Shown here in pieces: positions 13,192 to 26,720 of a stretch of DNA of 64,000 nucleotides (positions are counted from its first letter, which is position 1; each line of letters begins with the position of its first letter). The notes beneath the pieces are model-generated. The model was given only the letters and a program-made list of their open reading frames with translations, was not told the DNA's origin and did not search any database. The stretch is from Onchocerca lupi (lineage: Eukaryota > Nematoda > Chromadorea > Rhabditida > Onchocercidae). The stretch covers positions 1 through 64,000 of the forward strand of contig JAOVVO010000260.1 of the NCBI GenBank assembly GCA_028564675.1, in the 5' to 3' direction. The position numbers and the translations under genes were made by a program.

Positions 13192-14716
13192 TCACATTGA
13201 ATAGAACAATTTAAAAAATAAGCTCGTAGCAATTAGAGATAATGAATTCAAGGTGGGTGCCAAATCATTATTTTTAGCATTAACTTCTTTTGCTAGCTGT
13301 TCAGCTTCAATAATGGGCAATAAATCAAAGGATTCAGATTCAGAGTGGTTAGTGTATGCAAACGGATTCTGCATATCAGAATTACAGTATTCAGTCGAGC
13401 AAATACAAATGATATAGTCCAAAGGTGCGAGCATAGGATAAATTCGTTTCGAACGAACTATATAACATCTGAAAACCCATTAGTTTTGGTGGCTTAAACT
13501 TCGAAGATTCAACTTTGTATTTCTTCTCAATTGATATTGGCGCAAGTGTTGGTAAATGCTGTTCTCGATGTTTTAGAAACACGCTTTTTGTCCAACCTGA
13601 TGAAGCTTTGTTTGGATTTGAACACGTAATAACGAAAATTTGTAAGAGGAATAATGTGAATTTTTAAAAGCACTGACCCTTGCTTTTGGAATTTTTCATC
13701 GATCCTTAATTTAGCAACTAATATTTGCTCCATACATCCACGAACGACAAAACTTACATCTAGAAAGAAAAAATAGATATTATGTTTAGATATGATTTCA
13801 ATTAGTCTTTATTAATTTTTGAAATGAACTTTATCAAGTTTCTTTAAAGATATGCATGTCAATACTGTTCCATGGAAGAGTTAATGACATTTTGGTATCA
13901 AGAAGAGTCTGGTCTTTTTGGTATTCAGAAATGATCAAAACATTACTTGGAATATTAGGCGATAATGTAATGCAAAGTGGAAATTTGGTGCATGTTTGGG
14001 CGTGAAGTTGGGGACAATCCGTTGTCAATGATAGGTTAGAGCAACTTGCCGAAGATGCATCTGCAGGCCAATGGAAAATATCTGTTTGAGCGCCAAGTTG
14101 GTACCGTAAATTGGGTGTCAATAAATGAGCATATGAAATGCAATAATAACAACCGTGAGCTGTAAATATAAATAAGCTGAAAATTTTTTTCGTCTATTTT
14201 TCTAAATTATTTGCTCTCAGTAGATGCTAATATTGCAAGATTAATTTTTTTCAGTAGAATTAATTTAAATACTTAAGAGCTGGTGATTCTAAAAGACATT
14301 TCTGTACACTTGGTTAATGTAGATTTTTCAGGATTTTAATAACAATAATGAATGAAAAAATAACAAACGAAGGCAAATTAAAATTTTATCACAAATATAA
14401 GCTCTTCTTTAGCCATTTAATCTGTTTGAGCTTATGATCCTCCTGAGAACGCTCTCTCAGTTAACTTTTTTCTTTTCTTTTTTTTTTTTTTTTTTGACCA
14501 ATTGCATCATTTCAGTTTTCTAGAACACTTATCAATTGAATGAGAAGAATCAGCCCAGCTAAATTCTTTTTCTTTAGTTATATGGTTAACTGAAATTCAG
14601 AATAGTGAAAAAGTCATGGGATCATATATAAATAGAGTAAAAAAAAGAGTTAATATACCGGAAATGAAATTAGAAATGAAGCAACTGGAAAGCAGCATGA
14701 TTAGTTGAAAAAGCAT
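13192..14716 (-). CDS. Secreted, probably GPI-anchored Ly6/three-finger protein (ODR-2/HOT-like)
   Basis: Four exons (14659-14716, 13947-14159, 13678-13759, 13192-13468) join in perfect phase to 209 codons. Exon 1 is a signal peptide (MLFQLIMLLSSCFISNFIS). The mature part begins AHGCYYC and has a Cys pattern typical of Ly6/uPAR domains: paired Cys at the start, CSNLS, CPQ, CTKFPLC, RGC, QGCY, then the terminal CICSTEYCNS block that matches the C...CN signature of three-finger folds. Asn-glycosylation sequons occur at NLS, NVS and NHS. The C-terminus ends in a hydrophobic tail (SLSLIATSLFFKLFYSM) suited to GPI-anchor addition at the cell surface. In C. elegans such ODR-2/HOT proteins act in neurons; a similar role here is inference. 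No individual exon is long, so the gene is easily missed. Confidence 0.75.
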
Positions 14717-17700
14717 TTGAAAAAGAATAGAGTTTGTCTGATCTTACTCCAAATGCAGGCTCGGCTTATTGATAGAATTTCGTTGTGTAGCAGCTGCTCC
14801 ACACTGCAATGGAATAAAACGATAAATAATAAGCAATTGTGAATAATGATTGTTTCTTATTTTCTTAAGGCTTGAACAACATCTTGGGGGCAACCAGGTT
14901 CTTTCAACAGTCCTACTTTATCTTCTTTTCAATTTAATTTCTGAATTTTGAAGCCTGAGTCCCTGTCGTTATTTCTTCTCAATTGTTTGATACTGAAATG
15001 TTTATGTTTTAAGATTTCATGGAATGAATTATTTTTCAATAATTCATCACATTATTACTCAGATCACATCTGTTATTCCGATGACTACCATCTGTTTTTC
15101 TAATTTGAAAGAAGAAAATCAGGCAACTGGAACTGAAGAACAATCTGTTCCAAACTCATTCAAAAATTTTAGAACAGTTTCAGACAGAAACACGTAAATA
15201 TCATGAATGAAAGAACAAAGGCCTGACATAAATGATTTGATTATTCCGAATTTCGTTAATCGTTGTTGCCTTTACTGCTATAATGACATAAGTGACCTTC
15301 TAGCCCACACAATCACGACTAACAATACAATTGAATTATACCATGTGATTCCATATTTTGAAGTTTAAATGGTAATTATTCTGTCATTTATTAAGTTCTT
15401 ATTGTTATGTGAAACAGAAAAAAAATGTTTCAAAAAATTTCCAAATTCTTTGGAAAATCTTTTTTAGTGTAAGGTTCGAAAAGCGGAGGATAATAAATCA
15501 AATATTTTTCAGAAAACATTCGGTTAGATCTTCATTTTGCTTTCCTTTTCCATAAGGAATTGAACACTGAAAGAGAGTCTTTTTTCAGCTTTTCTTTCTT
15601 TGTTTTTCAACCTTCCTTCGCGTTTTACTTATTTATTGCGAATTGTAAGTACTGTTGGGCTTATGAAGAGAATTTAAGGAATACCGAATATTTTGATAAA
15701 TAATTAAAACTAAATCATTGATGTGTTCAAGAATCATATTTCACACTTAAGAAGTTTACTTTCTCGTCTGTAGTCTGTCATAAATTTACTTTGATGATAT
15801 TTGATCGAGAATTTTTGTCTTTTAAAAGTGGTTTGAATGAAGGTTTGCAAACTCATATTCCAGGATAAATGTGGCGTAAGAAGACTTTTAATGAATGTTA
15901 CACCCCACGCCACTCATTTTCATCACTTTTCATTTCAGTTCTGCTCTTCTAGCTTATTAAATAAGTAGATTAGGAAAACGAATTGTTGAAATTTATAAGA
16001 AACAAGTGTTTAGTATGTCACTCAAAATCAAGATGGTACAGTTGCATATGTATCATAGACACAAACTTAGAAAATCCTCCAAAGTGATGATAAAAATTCG
16101 ATTTATAGGCTGGGGAATGAACCAAAAAAAGAATAGGAAAAGGATAAAAAGGTTGAAACAAAAAAATATGGTACTGCAGCGCGACTTTGATTTTTTGATG
16201 TATAATATAATACAGTAACAGGTGTCTAGCAAGGCTTATATATCAGTTACCTTCATATGATCAATTACCGAGGTCAAATTATCCAGTTTGCCATAAAATG
16301 GACAAGTTTTTTCGCCTGACTTGTTAATTTTGAGCAAAGATTTTCCGAATAACCAGTTATAATTAAAAAGATAAATTATTCACTTACTATTCAGAACAAT
16401 GGGAGAAGAATACAAATACTACTTTGGGACGAGAAATGCATCACAAAAGAGGAAAAGAAGTGAATGAATTTTTAACAGAGGAATGATTACATCCGAGTTA
16501 AAGCCTAAAACAGCTAAAGACATTCCGTGTGAAAGATAATTTGGAGCAAATACATTAATATTTCCATCACACACATTTCAGACTTTTTTTTCAGTAGTTC
16601 AGAAATCCGGGACTATAATTTGCAGACAACACAGATAACACTACTCAGCATATCTTTAAAAACTATTGAATATCTTTCTACAATACTTCTTAAAAAGAAG
16701 AGAAGTCAGAAAAAAACTGGTTGCCGCAGCGCCAAAATTCAATTAATCGAACGTTCAAACTTTTTTAAAATCTCCAAGGAAGTGAAAGGATATTGTAGCA
16801 GAGTATTTCAGTTGCCTTCTGCTCTTTTTTTGATTTGACCACAAAAGATTTCATTGGTACTTGTTTGTCCTAGGACTGGAATATTCTTGTCCTAAAAGTT
16901 CATAAATCAAAACCAGCGCAAACATGTTTTGAAGAAATTGATTAGCTCATCTTTCTTCCCCTCTCCAATTTTCAACCGCATTCATAATTATCACATCGCA
17001 ACAGTCAACCCTTACATTCTATTTATGGTTTTTTGCGGCTTTAGATGTACTCCATTAAAATTAATAAAGCGTTTTATTCATTGTGATGTTCAACCAATGC
17101 ACAAATTTGAAAGCGAAGAAATTACTTCGAGATAGAAATAATTATTCCTTGAGTTCAAATTTCGAAACATTTTTTCATACATAATTTTACAAATCAATCG
17201 TTAGTGATCTTTGAGAATTCAACTGATGATGCTCAATATCAACAATAATTTTTTTCTTTTCTTTTTTTTTTTTTCTTTTTTTTTTAATAAACACAACCTC
17301 GAATTTTTCATTCGCACTTATGATTTTAAATTTTATCGCCATAACTTATTATAATTTCCACCTTTGTTGATTGCATGAAGCGTAAAAATCAAATGTTGAT
17401 TTTCGTGGAAGAAAAGACAATAGAAACAAGTAAAACTTGCCGCAAACTCTTGTTATCTTGTCTGATTCGAGATTGAAAATTTTTGGAACTTTATATTAAA
17501 GAAACAGTAAGTTGTAAGCAAAAATATTTAAACAAAGAGAAATCCGGAAATAATACGAAAAAAAGTAAACTAAACTACGAGTGGGCTAGATGGTTCAAAA
17601 ATTTCAAAGTTCACTGCGATGTGCTAAAAAAATTTTTTCCTAGACTTTTTTGAAATAAATTATGTAACTAAATGAAAAAATGAGCTGAATAGGAAAGGAA

Positions 17701-18011
17701 TAAGAAAAAACAAATCAGTTCTCAACTACTTTGATGAAATTTTTTTCTCCTTTTGATAAAATATTTTTCTGTGGCTATTAACCATTCTATAAGATCTAGT
17801 ACCATAACTAAAAGAAGTAAACGCTATTAACCAACTTCAACCTATTAATTTGATTTCATAATAGACTAAATAGAAATCAATTGGTTTAGAAAACAAACTG
17901 AGACATAATAATTTGCTACGCATAACAATTTTTCATTAAAAATATTGTTTTCCATACAAAGCAACGAAAGCCGTAAAAAATCCAGATTATCCACCACTTA
18001 TAACAGATATT
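14717..18011. other. Intergenic between the Ly6 gene and WDHD1
   Basis: About 3.3 kb of AT-rich DNA with poly-T tracts (about 17250-17285). A minus-strand segment at 14757-14814 is open and ends in a good GTAAGA donor in a phase compatible with Ly6 exon 2, so it could be an alternative upstream exon, but it lacks a signal peptide. Nothing else is supported. Confidence 0.45.
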
Positions 18012-19562
18012 TCAAGTTTTGGAAGTTTGAGCCAAGTTGTTCCAATGCTAAAATAAACAATTATTCCTCTCCATGATTCGATACAAAGTTTTTTTCCTGG
18101 AAAACTTATAGAGACATGGGAAGGTCAAAATCTCACCTGTTTTTCTTCAGTTTTTAGATGTCTAAACTGTTTGATAGCATATTCTAAGAAGTCGTCATCT
18201 CCATCATGATCTTTCCTTAATTTACTTTCCACAGATTTTAACCACAATTCAAATCCTGTTTTCACTTCATTCGATTCTCTAAACGTACTGATTGTTTTAA
18301 TAAAAGCAACATAAGTAAAAAATTCAACTGAAAAAAAAAAAACAAGTATGACCAGTTAGAAAAATAACAAAAAGAATCTCCCGAAATCTACGGTTTACAA
18401 TATCTGTTCATTTACAAATCAAAAATGTGCATTCATATGTGTATTTTTTAATTATGAATATGAAATCTTGAGTTATGTGCATTCAAGAGTATGTTATATG
18501 CACACCTAAAAGTGAAAAACATAGTTTACTTTTCTTCAGCAAGTTTCATAGAAAATGTAGTTTGTCGAGTTTGTGATGGCTGCAATATAGAGTTGTAACA
18601 AACATAAGAACGAAATTGACTCCACAGCATGGACAAAACCAGTCTATGTATAATAAAATTCACTCACTTTAACTATACGTCGTTTCAGTTGCTAAGAAAT
18701 ATCAATTTAAACTTTAGTAACCACAACATTAATTTTTTCACATTTTTAACAACCTCTGTTTTTAGTTTTTTCCAATCGCTAATATCCTCATTCTTTTTTC
18801 GCGGAGTTGTAGAGGCCGAAGCTAATGAATCGAAAAAATTGTCTTCATTTGAACCAAATATAGTTTGATATTTCCGCTGTAAAATAGCAGTATGAATGAA
18901 AGGAAAAAATGTCAATCTTTGAGAACTGCATAAATGGATATTACCTGTAAAAACTTTAGCTTCCAAATTTTTCTCTAATTAATCAACTAAAAAATAGATA
19001 ATCAGCTAATATAAAAAACCCATGATATGGAATATCTATTTTAAGTAACAGAATAACATCCTACTTTGAAGGGATTAGAAGGTAGCCTTGGCCGAATTGG
19101 AATTAAGAATGCTGAGGATGATTCATTACTCAGGCTAGATTCTAATTCATGCATATGTTCATTTTCTTGTTCTGGTTCTTGCCGTACCACTTTAACAATA
19201 TTTTCATCCGAGATACGTTCCTGCAATTGATGAGATTCGCTTCAAAAAATTGCAAACTTCGAAGAATTTGGAAAATGCACGATATAAAATGATTTACAAA
19301 TAAAGAACTAACAGATTGACTGTTCACTTTTTTCGATCGTTTAGGTGCCAAAAAATCATCGTTTTTCTTATCTTCTAACAGAATATTTCTCTTTCGTTTA
19401 TGCTCATCTAGCATTACATTCTTCTGTGCAGTATTTATCCTTCCAATTTCAGCAACCTATAAGCAAGTAAATTAATTAAGGCTGAAAATTTTGCTGCATT
19501 AAAGAAAATCTCAAAAAATACTAAGAAAATATTTATTTGTCTAATTTCAACAACTTCCCCCC

Positions 19563-19599
<37 letters not shown>

Positions 19600-22500
19600 A
19601 GATTCAGATAACAAAAACTAAACCTATATGATCAAGCCATTTTCAGTTATTACAAGGAATTCTGCAGAATAATCTCCGTAATTTTGCTTCAAGATAATCA
19701 TCACAATTTCAGTTGTAAAATACATAATTTTTGACGATGAATGTAATATCAATTTAATCACAAGTAAAAAATAACTTAACGAACCTTTTCCGCAAGTAAA
19801 GGATGTCGCGTTTTAGAAGCGAAATTGCACATAGATTGCACAACTTGTCCAGAATGTGTGTATGCAGCGAATTCGGCTGCACGACACTGACGATCAGCTT
19901 TACATGCAAGTGCAAATAATCGAACAACATCTTTTGTGTATGCTGTCGAAATATCCTATAAATTTTTACGGAGATATCAGCAAAAATTTTTTGCTAATAA
20001 GAAGAAAAAATTTTTAGAACTTCAATAAATTTTCTCTGAAAATTTCTAATCATCATTCTCTTGAAAATAATTAAAAAAAGGCATGTAAAAAGCGAACTGA
20101 AAGCTCGGATTCCTTTTCGCCTTCATCATCGCTATTTAACGCACATTTTCGAATTTCAGCTAACAAAAGCTTCTCTTCAAGTTTCGATTTTTCAGAATCC
20201 TGAATATAAGACTTTCAATAATTAGTCATCAATTAGAAAACAGAGAAATTAAAGTAACTTCCCAAGCATTACAATGAAGTTCATGGAAATTTCGTATATC
20301 TGCATGCTATACAGTGAACGAAAATACAATAAAAATACTGACTAGGTGTATACCTGATTGCATAACGGAAGTTGCCATTTAACAATGGCTGGAACTGAAC
20401 GACTTTCAACCAAAGGATATTCCATTCCTTGACAATATATATAACGAACTTCACTTTGCGGATAATCCATAAAGCTGATCAGAAATATATGGTCTGATTT
20501 AGTTCTAAGATTATTAGTAAAGTCATAAACTGGAATCCAAATACCATTAGAGGAAAAAATTCGACAGCAATCTGAAACCAGATTTAAAAATGATAACAAA
20601 TGTGACCTGATTTTGATTAATCACTAAAAAAATCGAGATCAGAAATGGACAGTAGAAAAAGCGCTTTCTAACATTAAAGTTGATAAAAATTCCGAACATA
20701 ACTGTTCAACTAAATCTGATTGAAATCTATTCATTCGCTGCAGAAAATCAGCAGACGAGTTTGGAAGCTAAAAGTTTATAAAAAGCCTTTAATTAATCAC
20801 AACATAAATATGACAGAAAAGGCAACAAAACGCACATTTGCTATCCATTGCACATAATGTTCCACGATTTGAGTAACCAATCCAATTCAGTTTGGCATTA
20901 CGACCCACACTAATAGGAACAGTTTGTACCAAGGACTGACATTTGTGCCAGCCTTCAGTTTTCATTTTGTAAATAGTTGCTACAAACTAAATTAAAAAAT
21001 GGATGGTTTTTATGTGTAAGATTCCTTTCAGAATTAATCTTGAGCAAATAAAAAACCCAAGAAAATTTGAAAAAATATACATTAAACTCTGGCTCATCGT
21101 CCTCATAATAAGCGCCACCCTTCAACACCACAGCCGTAAACATATCGTTGAATGCACACATAGTAAGCAGTGGCCCTAAATAATTTGAGACAAATATACA
21201 TTGAAGAAATATTCGCATCATCTTTTTCCATTTTATTTGTCTTATTTCATACTAACTCTTCATAAGAACCGTTTAAAAAAGAAAAAAAAATTATTAATTT
21301 AAAACGAATTACCTGAATAACAAAAAACCATTTTTTGAGTCCCAGCATGTGAGAAAGTTCGGAAATATCGTTGCGATGTGGCCAAAACAAGAAATGTTTT
21401 CCCTATTACTATATTTTCGACAGATTCACCATCTGGCAACATTATGCTCCACTGTCTTGAACTATAATCCCAAGCTTTGATACATTGTACCTGCAGTTCA
21501 CTACAAAGCCACTTTTATTCATTTCTTTAATATTATCCACATTTTTTCAAAGATCATATTTGTTATTCGTTAGGATTTTCAATTTTATTGTTCTCGAGAA
21601 CAGTATGATTTTGCAAATTAAGAGTACAAAAGCAAGAAGACCTCAAATTCTCTCCTTCAGCTTTCGATGCCAGTGCAACAATTTCATCAGTCATATCACC
21701 AACAGAAAAATTTGATGTATTGTTGATAATAATCTCAGGATGTATTGAAGTATCGTGCCAATTTATCTGTATTATTAATCACTCTCAAAAATAAAATTTC
21801 AAAACTCTGCAGACAAAAGGCAATGCTCAATGTTGACCAGTTTCATTGATAACTGGATTATAGCACATTAATATCTAATTTATAATGATAATAAAATTCA
21901 TTAACAACTAACTAATTATTTATATCAGTTTTGCAAGCGGTGTAAAAGTAGCAGTAGAGACATGATCTAAAATATCAAGAAGTTATTAAGCCCACCGCCA
22001 CTCTGAAGTCAAGGATTCGAACTTCGATATTCATAACTCTGCCATTCCTTTATGCAGTGTTATAGTTTTTATTTAGTAAGAAAGTGGGGAAAAAATTCAG
22101 CCAATGATTCAAAAAAAAAAAGAAGAAAAAAAAAAAAGAAAGAGAATGCAAAATAATGCTCAAGAACAGTAATTTCTGAAGTTTTTGTTCGAATCGTCTC
22201 AAAAATTAGAAATACCTCGATTCTTGCGTCATCTCCGTTATATGAACTGATTATTGTACCATACTGATTCCATTTCTGCGAAATATTATCTTTCAAGAAT
22301 GATATTGAATAAAGAAGTCTTAATAAATGCATAGCAGAAAATTTTGAGAATAGATTTACCAAATATCTCTGTCGCTGATATTCTGGAGTAGAGCCAATCA
22401 CGAAAGCTTTCGGGACAACCAGTGGTTTGTATGAGATAAGAGGTTCTGTAGGTGTGAAAATATGAGGACTTTTCTTGTTTTCATCACTGATTCCGTGGAA

Positions 22501-23960
22501 ATGTCCTTCTTCATCAAATCCGTAAGACTTTTTAATTGAACCCAGATCTGCGGATACTAAACAAAATGTAGTAAGATTTCCCATCGCGATGGAGGACCGG
22601 AAAAACTTGAAATGAGAAACAAGCTGATGAACTAAATAAATGAATATTACATACATTGCGAATTTTCATCATCGTCAGATTTTGCAGCAATTCCGTTTTT
22701 TTCTGCTTGTAATTCCAAATCTCTACTTTTATAATCATTCGAAGTAGTCTTTCTCGTGCATTTACTCAAAGAACATATGTGTTCCTATAAGTAAGAATTT
22801 CGGAAAACCACTTTAACAAACACATGAATTAAATATTATAATAGATACTGCTATTTTTTATTGCAAGACTGTATAATGCGAAGTGTTAAATCACACTTCA
22901 CACTGCATTAAGTAATTGCAAAACAAATCATCTCATACATCGGTCAAATTAGTCAGTTAAGGATGAGAAAAACTCAAATATAAAAAAACAAGTTGTAGTA
23001 TACCTCAGTATCCGCGAAAAACAATGTATCTTGTAACAAGTGATGCCAAAACATAGCGCAAATCACTTTTGGTTGTCCATTTATCTGATACTTACTACAC
23101 GTTAACAGGTCTCCAGTTTCGATTCGCCAAACACAAATTGAGCCATTCATGGTGGATGAGGCCAAATATGTTCCACAAGACGACACACAGCATGTACTGA
23201 ACATTTCCTTAAAAATTCTACTGCACCAGTTAACTGTTTTATGATAAATCATCAATCTTCTGGAAAAATTGCCAATTTCCCCAGTCAGTTAAATGCCTTG
23301 TCATACAAATTGCTTGTCAAATTGACATCTTTCAAGATGTTCTTACACAACTGCAATTGAAATAATGATGAGAATGTGCATGAATTACATATGAATTCGA
23401 TGTAAGAAAAAATTTGATTGTTTCTTTAAACGAATGTTTGCTGAATTTTTTAACACATCCAAGTGCTGGAACAAAGAGACTATTGCCGGATGGGTCCCAA
23501 CATAGCTGCAGCCTAGAGTTGGATGGCCTGCAATAAAAATTTTAAACAAGTATTTAAATTAAGAATTTATTCTTAAGCAAAAACATAAAATACCACTTAC
23601 TCGATATCAATAATACGTGAACAAATCCGAATAGTAACTGGTTCTGGGATCTCATTCGTCTTCAGTAAAGATATATCAAAAACACGTAACATTCCATCAG
23701 TTGCTGTGACAGCCAAATATTCATCTTTCGAGTTGAACGAAACACACATAATCTGTCCATCTGCCTCAACATGAACTACATCTCCTGTTTCGAGATTTAT
23801 GATTTTCAAAACATGATCGCTGAAAAAAAAAAAGAAAAGGAATTATAAAGATTTCATTCGAAAAAGAATAAAATTTATCAACTGCAGTTCAAAATGGGAA
23901 AATTCGGTCAACTATTTCAAGGACTGAAAATAAGAACTTTTTCATGTAATTTAATATATT

Positions 23961-23992
<32 letters not shown>

Positions 23993-25253
23993 ATACACAG
24001 CTCCAGCGGCCAGAAATTTTCCTGATTTTGATATATCGATGCTAGATACATCCAATGAAAACGTGGTTATTGGTGCAATCATCCGCAGGGAATCTTTCTC
24101 GAAACGAGAAACTGTTGACTTTTGGATACCTGTTTGATCATCTGTACTTGTATGCCCGATGTAAATGTTATTTCCCTTCAAAATCATTTTTTTGATAAAA
24201 AGTGATAATAATGATAATAACAGCAACAAGAGAATCGCTGCGTTGTTAAGCATTCCATATTTTCTCTCAAAAAGAATAACATATTGGTACAGCACTTCAA
24301 GAAAACCACTGCAATGATATAGTATTTCATATTTTCTCCCCAAACCATTCTCCAGTCTTAAGCTTCTAATCAATTTCAAAAATTCTAACTTAATAAATCC
24401 CAACTCTTATCTATGCTTTTCTACATACTTTAAACGAAATATATTAAAAGGATTTTACATGCCAAGCTATTGCACAATGCGTTCTTCCCTTGATGTTTTT
24501 AGGATAGTATTCTGCTTCATCCAGTTCATCGCCTGACCACATCCATACGTCACCATCTGTGCCAACTGATAGGAATGACTAAAAATTATATGCAACGTCT
24601 TATATAGCACGGACTATGAACTATCACTAATTAATGAATTTAGTTTAAGTTAATTTAGTTGAAATATTAATATTAGTGTTTTATTAAAATACAACAATGT
24701 TATAATATAAGCGGAAATATCCAGCCTCAGAAAACTTTTCTGCTCTTTCCACAAATCTTCAATGTTTTTAAGGAATCTGTCACAAAGCAATTCTTACTGC
24801 AGATATAACGAAGAGAGATAAAAAATAATGAATTATATTGAACTGTTTAGATTCAAATGCTACGAAACTGCGCCAAACATCTCAACTCTGTGAACTGATG
24901 GTATAGCAAAGCAATGAGATAAAAATGTAGGAAGTTTAAAAAACCAAGAAATAGGCACGATTAGGAGGACTGTTGGATACCTAACCATTCGGCAAATTAA
25001 TTGAAAGAAATACCTAATCATTGCTATCTCAGGCTCTATTAGGTCAGACGCGTTTAGGATGGAGTCACAGAAGATAATTTATAAGGAATAACTGAATATT
25101 TCTGATAACTACAAACTTCTATTTACTTTAATTAAAACAAGTATTAGAAAAAACACATACTCCGGTATTAGCGGTAGCACTTTGATCAACGCATAATTGT
25201 ATGAATCCTTTGGAATGTAGCAGACGTGGCTCTGCGAATTCACCCGAATCCAT
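18012..25253 (-). CDS. wdhd1: WDHD1 / AND-1 / Ctf4-like replisome adaptor (WD40, SepB, HMG box)
   Basis: WDHD1/Ctf4 trimerises and couples the CMG helicase to DNA polymerase alpha-primase at replication forks. The N-terminal WD40 propeller is spread over exons from 25253 to about 23000, with repeats such as SFLSVGTDGDVWMW (24578 downwards), FLAAGA, SKDEYLAVTATDGMLRVFDI (about 23740) and CGTYLASSTMNGSICVW (about 23180). The SepB-like second propeller follows (about 22660-20360), with WNQYGTIISSYNGDDARIEV, LNWIGYSNRGTLCAMDS and the segment IYCQGMEYPLVESRSVPAIV. A charged linker has PKRSKK-type basic patches and the motif LPSNPFKV (about 19070), as in human WDHD1. The HMG box (18290-18012) reads TGFELWLKSVESKLRKDHDG, then FRHLKTEEKQ, then HWNNLAQTSKT and stop; the last exon is 18012-18047. 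The start used is MDSGEFAEPRLL at 25253, with an AG about 25 bases upstream; an alternative first exon at 25960-26041 also fits in phase. Many introns, one with a 30-plus A run at 19565-19597. Confidence 0.92.
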
Positions 25254-25959
25254 CAGTAAAGATATTTCGAAATAACAGCTAATAATTGAAATTCGAATTT
25301 AATATTCAAAAATCCATTCCAGTGATCTAAACAGTTTATATAGTATCTATTTGCATTGCCCCCATTAATAGTTCATTTAGGCATTTGATTATCACAAGAT
25401 TATATTCTCAGCAAACTTATCTGCCCTTTCCGGAAGGCAGCGTCAAATCAGAAACCAACAGTAGTTCGAGACATAAATTTCGTTTCAGAACAGTTTCTTC
25501 ATGATTAATTTGGACTTTAGGAGAAGAGAAGATGCGGATTATGTTGACTACTTCCTTGAAAGACAAACTGCATAGAACATGTGAAAGATGGTATCGTCAC
25601 TGCACATTTTGCAACAGAAGAAACGCCAAGGCTCGACCCGCATGTCATTTCGATCATAAGTTGGAGGGAATTTTGCTTTCGTCTCTTCTTGAGCTACTGT
25701 GTCCTTATTTTATCCTCTACAGTACTAACGCAGATGTATATTAGAATTCACTTCATGTCTTCGCGATCTTTTGCACCCAAGAAATGAGAATACTTTACAG
25801 TTCTACTAAACATTATCGCTGACAACCACCTATCTGCGAGCTGTGAGATTGAATGTTTCATAGCGTGCGTGTCAGAGTGGCAGAAAACGCAACATTGTTG
25901 CCTACCGACCACATAGGGTGGATTTATTAGAGGGGGTCACTAGATGAGTATGGTATTAC

Positions 25960-26041
25960 CTGTGGTTGGGATGCTTGTCTCCGTTGATGATCTGTGAGGT
26001 GCGTTGGAGGGGGGTGTTTGATCTTCGAAGGTGGAATCCAT
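25960..26041 (-). other. Candidate upstream first exon of WDHD1
   Basis: ATTTCAG is followed directly by ATG at 26041, then 27 codons (MDSTFEDQTPPSNAPHRSS...) and one base, then a GTAATA donor. Joined to an AG at 25232 inside the called WDHD1 first exon, the phase is kept exactly and the protein reads through into EPRLLHSKGF. It could be a trans-spliced alternative start of WDHD1. A second frame of the same exon is also open, so the assignment is tentative. Confidence 0.4.
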
Positions 26042-26714
26042 CTGAAATGAGATTACATCTACCGTTAATAACGCAATTTGTCAATTAACTAAACTTTGTT
26101 GATGGTCAAATCACGACCTTCATATCCATTTTCATTAAATATGTTGATAAGCCTGATCAAAAATTCCAGTTGGAGTCCGTTTAACATTGTTTAATGACTT
26201 AATTTTATCAAAAACTCAGCAGACATAACAGGCTAAAACTAAGCTTACTTAAGCAAGAGCTTATGCAAAAGTATAGAGAAAAGTTGAGTAGAACTGCTCG
26301 TAAATCTGGTACTGACCCAGTTCTTCCATTTCTGTCTGATGCCTTTTTTATTTGTTCATCGAAAGTGGCTACTGATACATCACCAAACATAATTTTGTGT
26401 GAAAAGTGGTCTCAGATAATAAATGTGATTGCTCTTAAATTTTCAGTCCTTGTCATATGATAATATTATCCAGTTGTGTGTGTTTTCAAAGCGGTAGGAA
26501 AAGTACTAGAGCGATCATTTACCGATATTGACCCGAACGAAATTGGCAAATGACTTTCATTCATGGAAGAGAAAATAAGCATGCATATTGATGACATTCA
26601 AACTATATACGTAATTCATCATCCTCAGATAACAGAAAGTACAGACTCTGCTTGTGCCATTCCGTGCTGATGTAAAAAAAAAAAAAAAAGAAAAAAAAAT
26701 ATGTATTGATGGAT

Positions 26715-26720
26715 CATTTC
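26715..26720 (+). other. Likely spliced-leader acceptor of eEF1-gamma
   Basis: TTTCAG lies 38 bases before the eEF1-gamma ATG at 26759, with no other ATG between. This is the usual short 5'UTR arrangement for SL trans-spliced nematode mRNAs. Confidence 0.5.

Noticed and set aside
14757..14814. Minus-strand open segment as the last exon of WDHD1 or the first exon of the Ly6 gene
   Set aside because: WDHD1 has a better last exon at 18012-18047 that completes the HMG box, and the Ly6 gene has a signal-peptide exon at 14659-14716 that fits in phase.
19565..19597. Poly-A run as the tail of a retroposed gene
   Set aside because: It lies within a WDHD1 intron and no gene-like sequence precedes it; long A/T runs occur throughout the window.
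21980..22040. tRNA-like T-loop (GTTCGAATCC on the minus strand)
   Set aside because: The flanking bases do not form a T stem, acceptor stem or anticodon arm; it lies in a WDHD1 intron.
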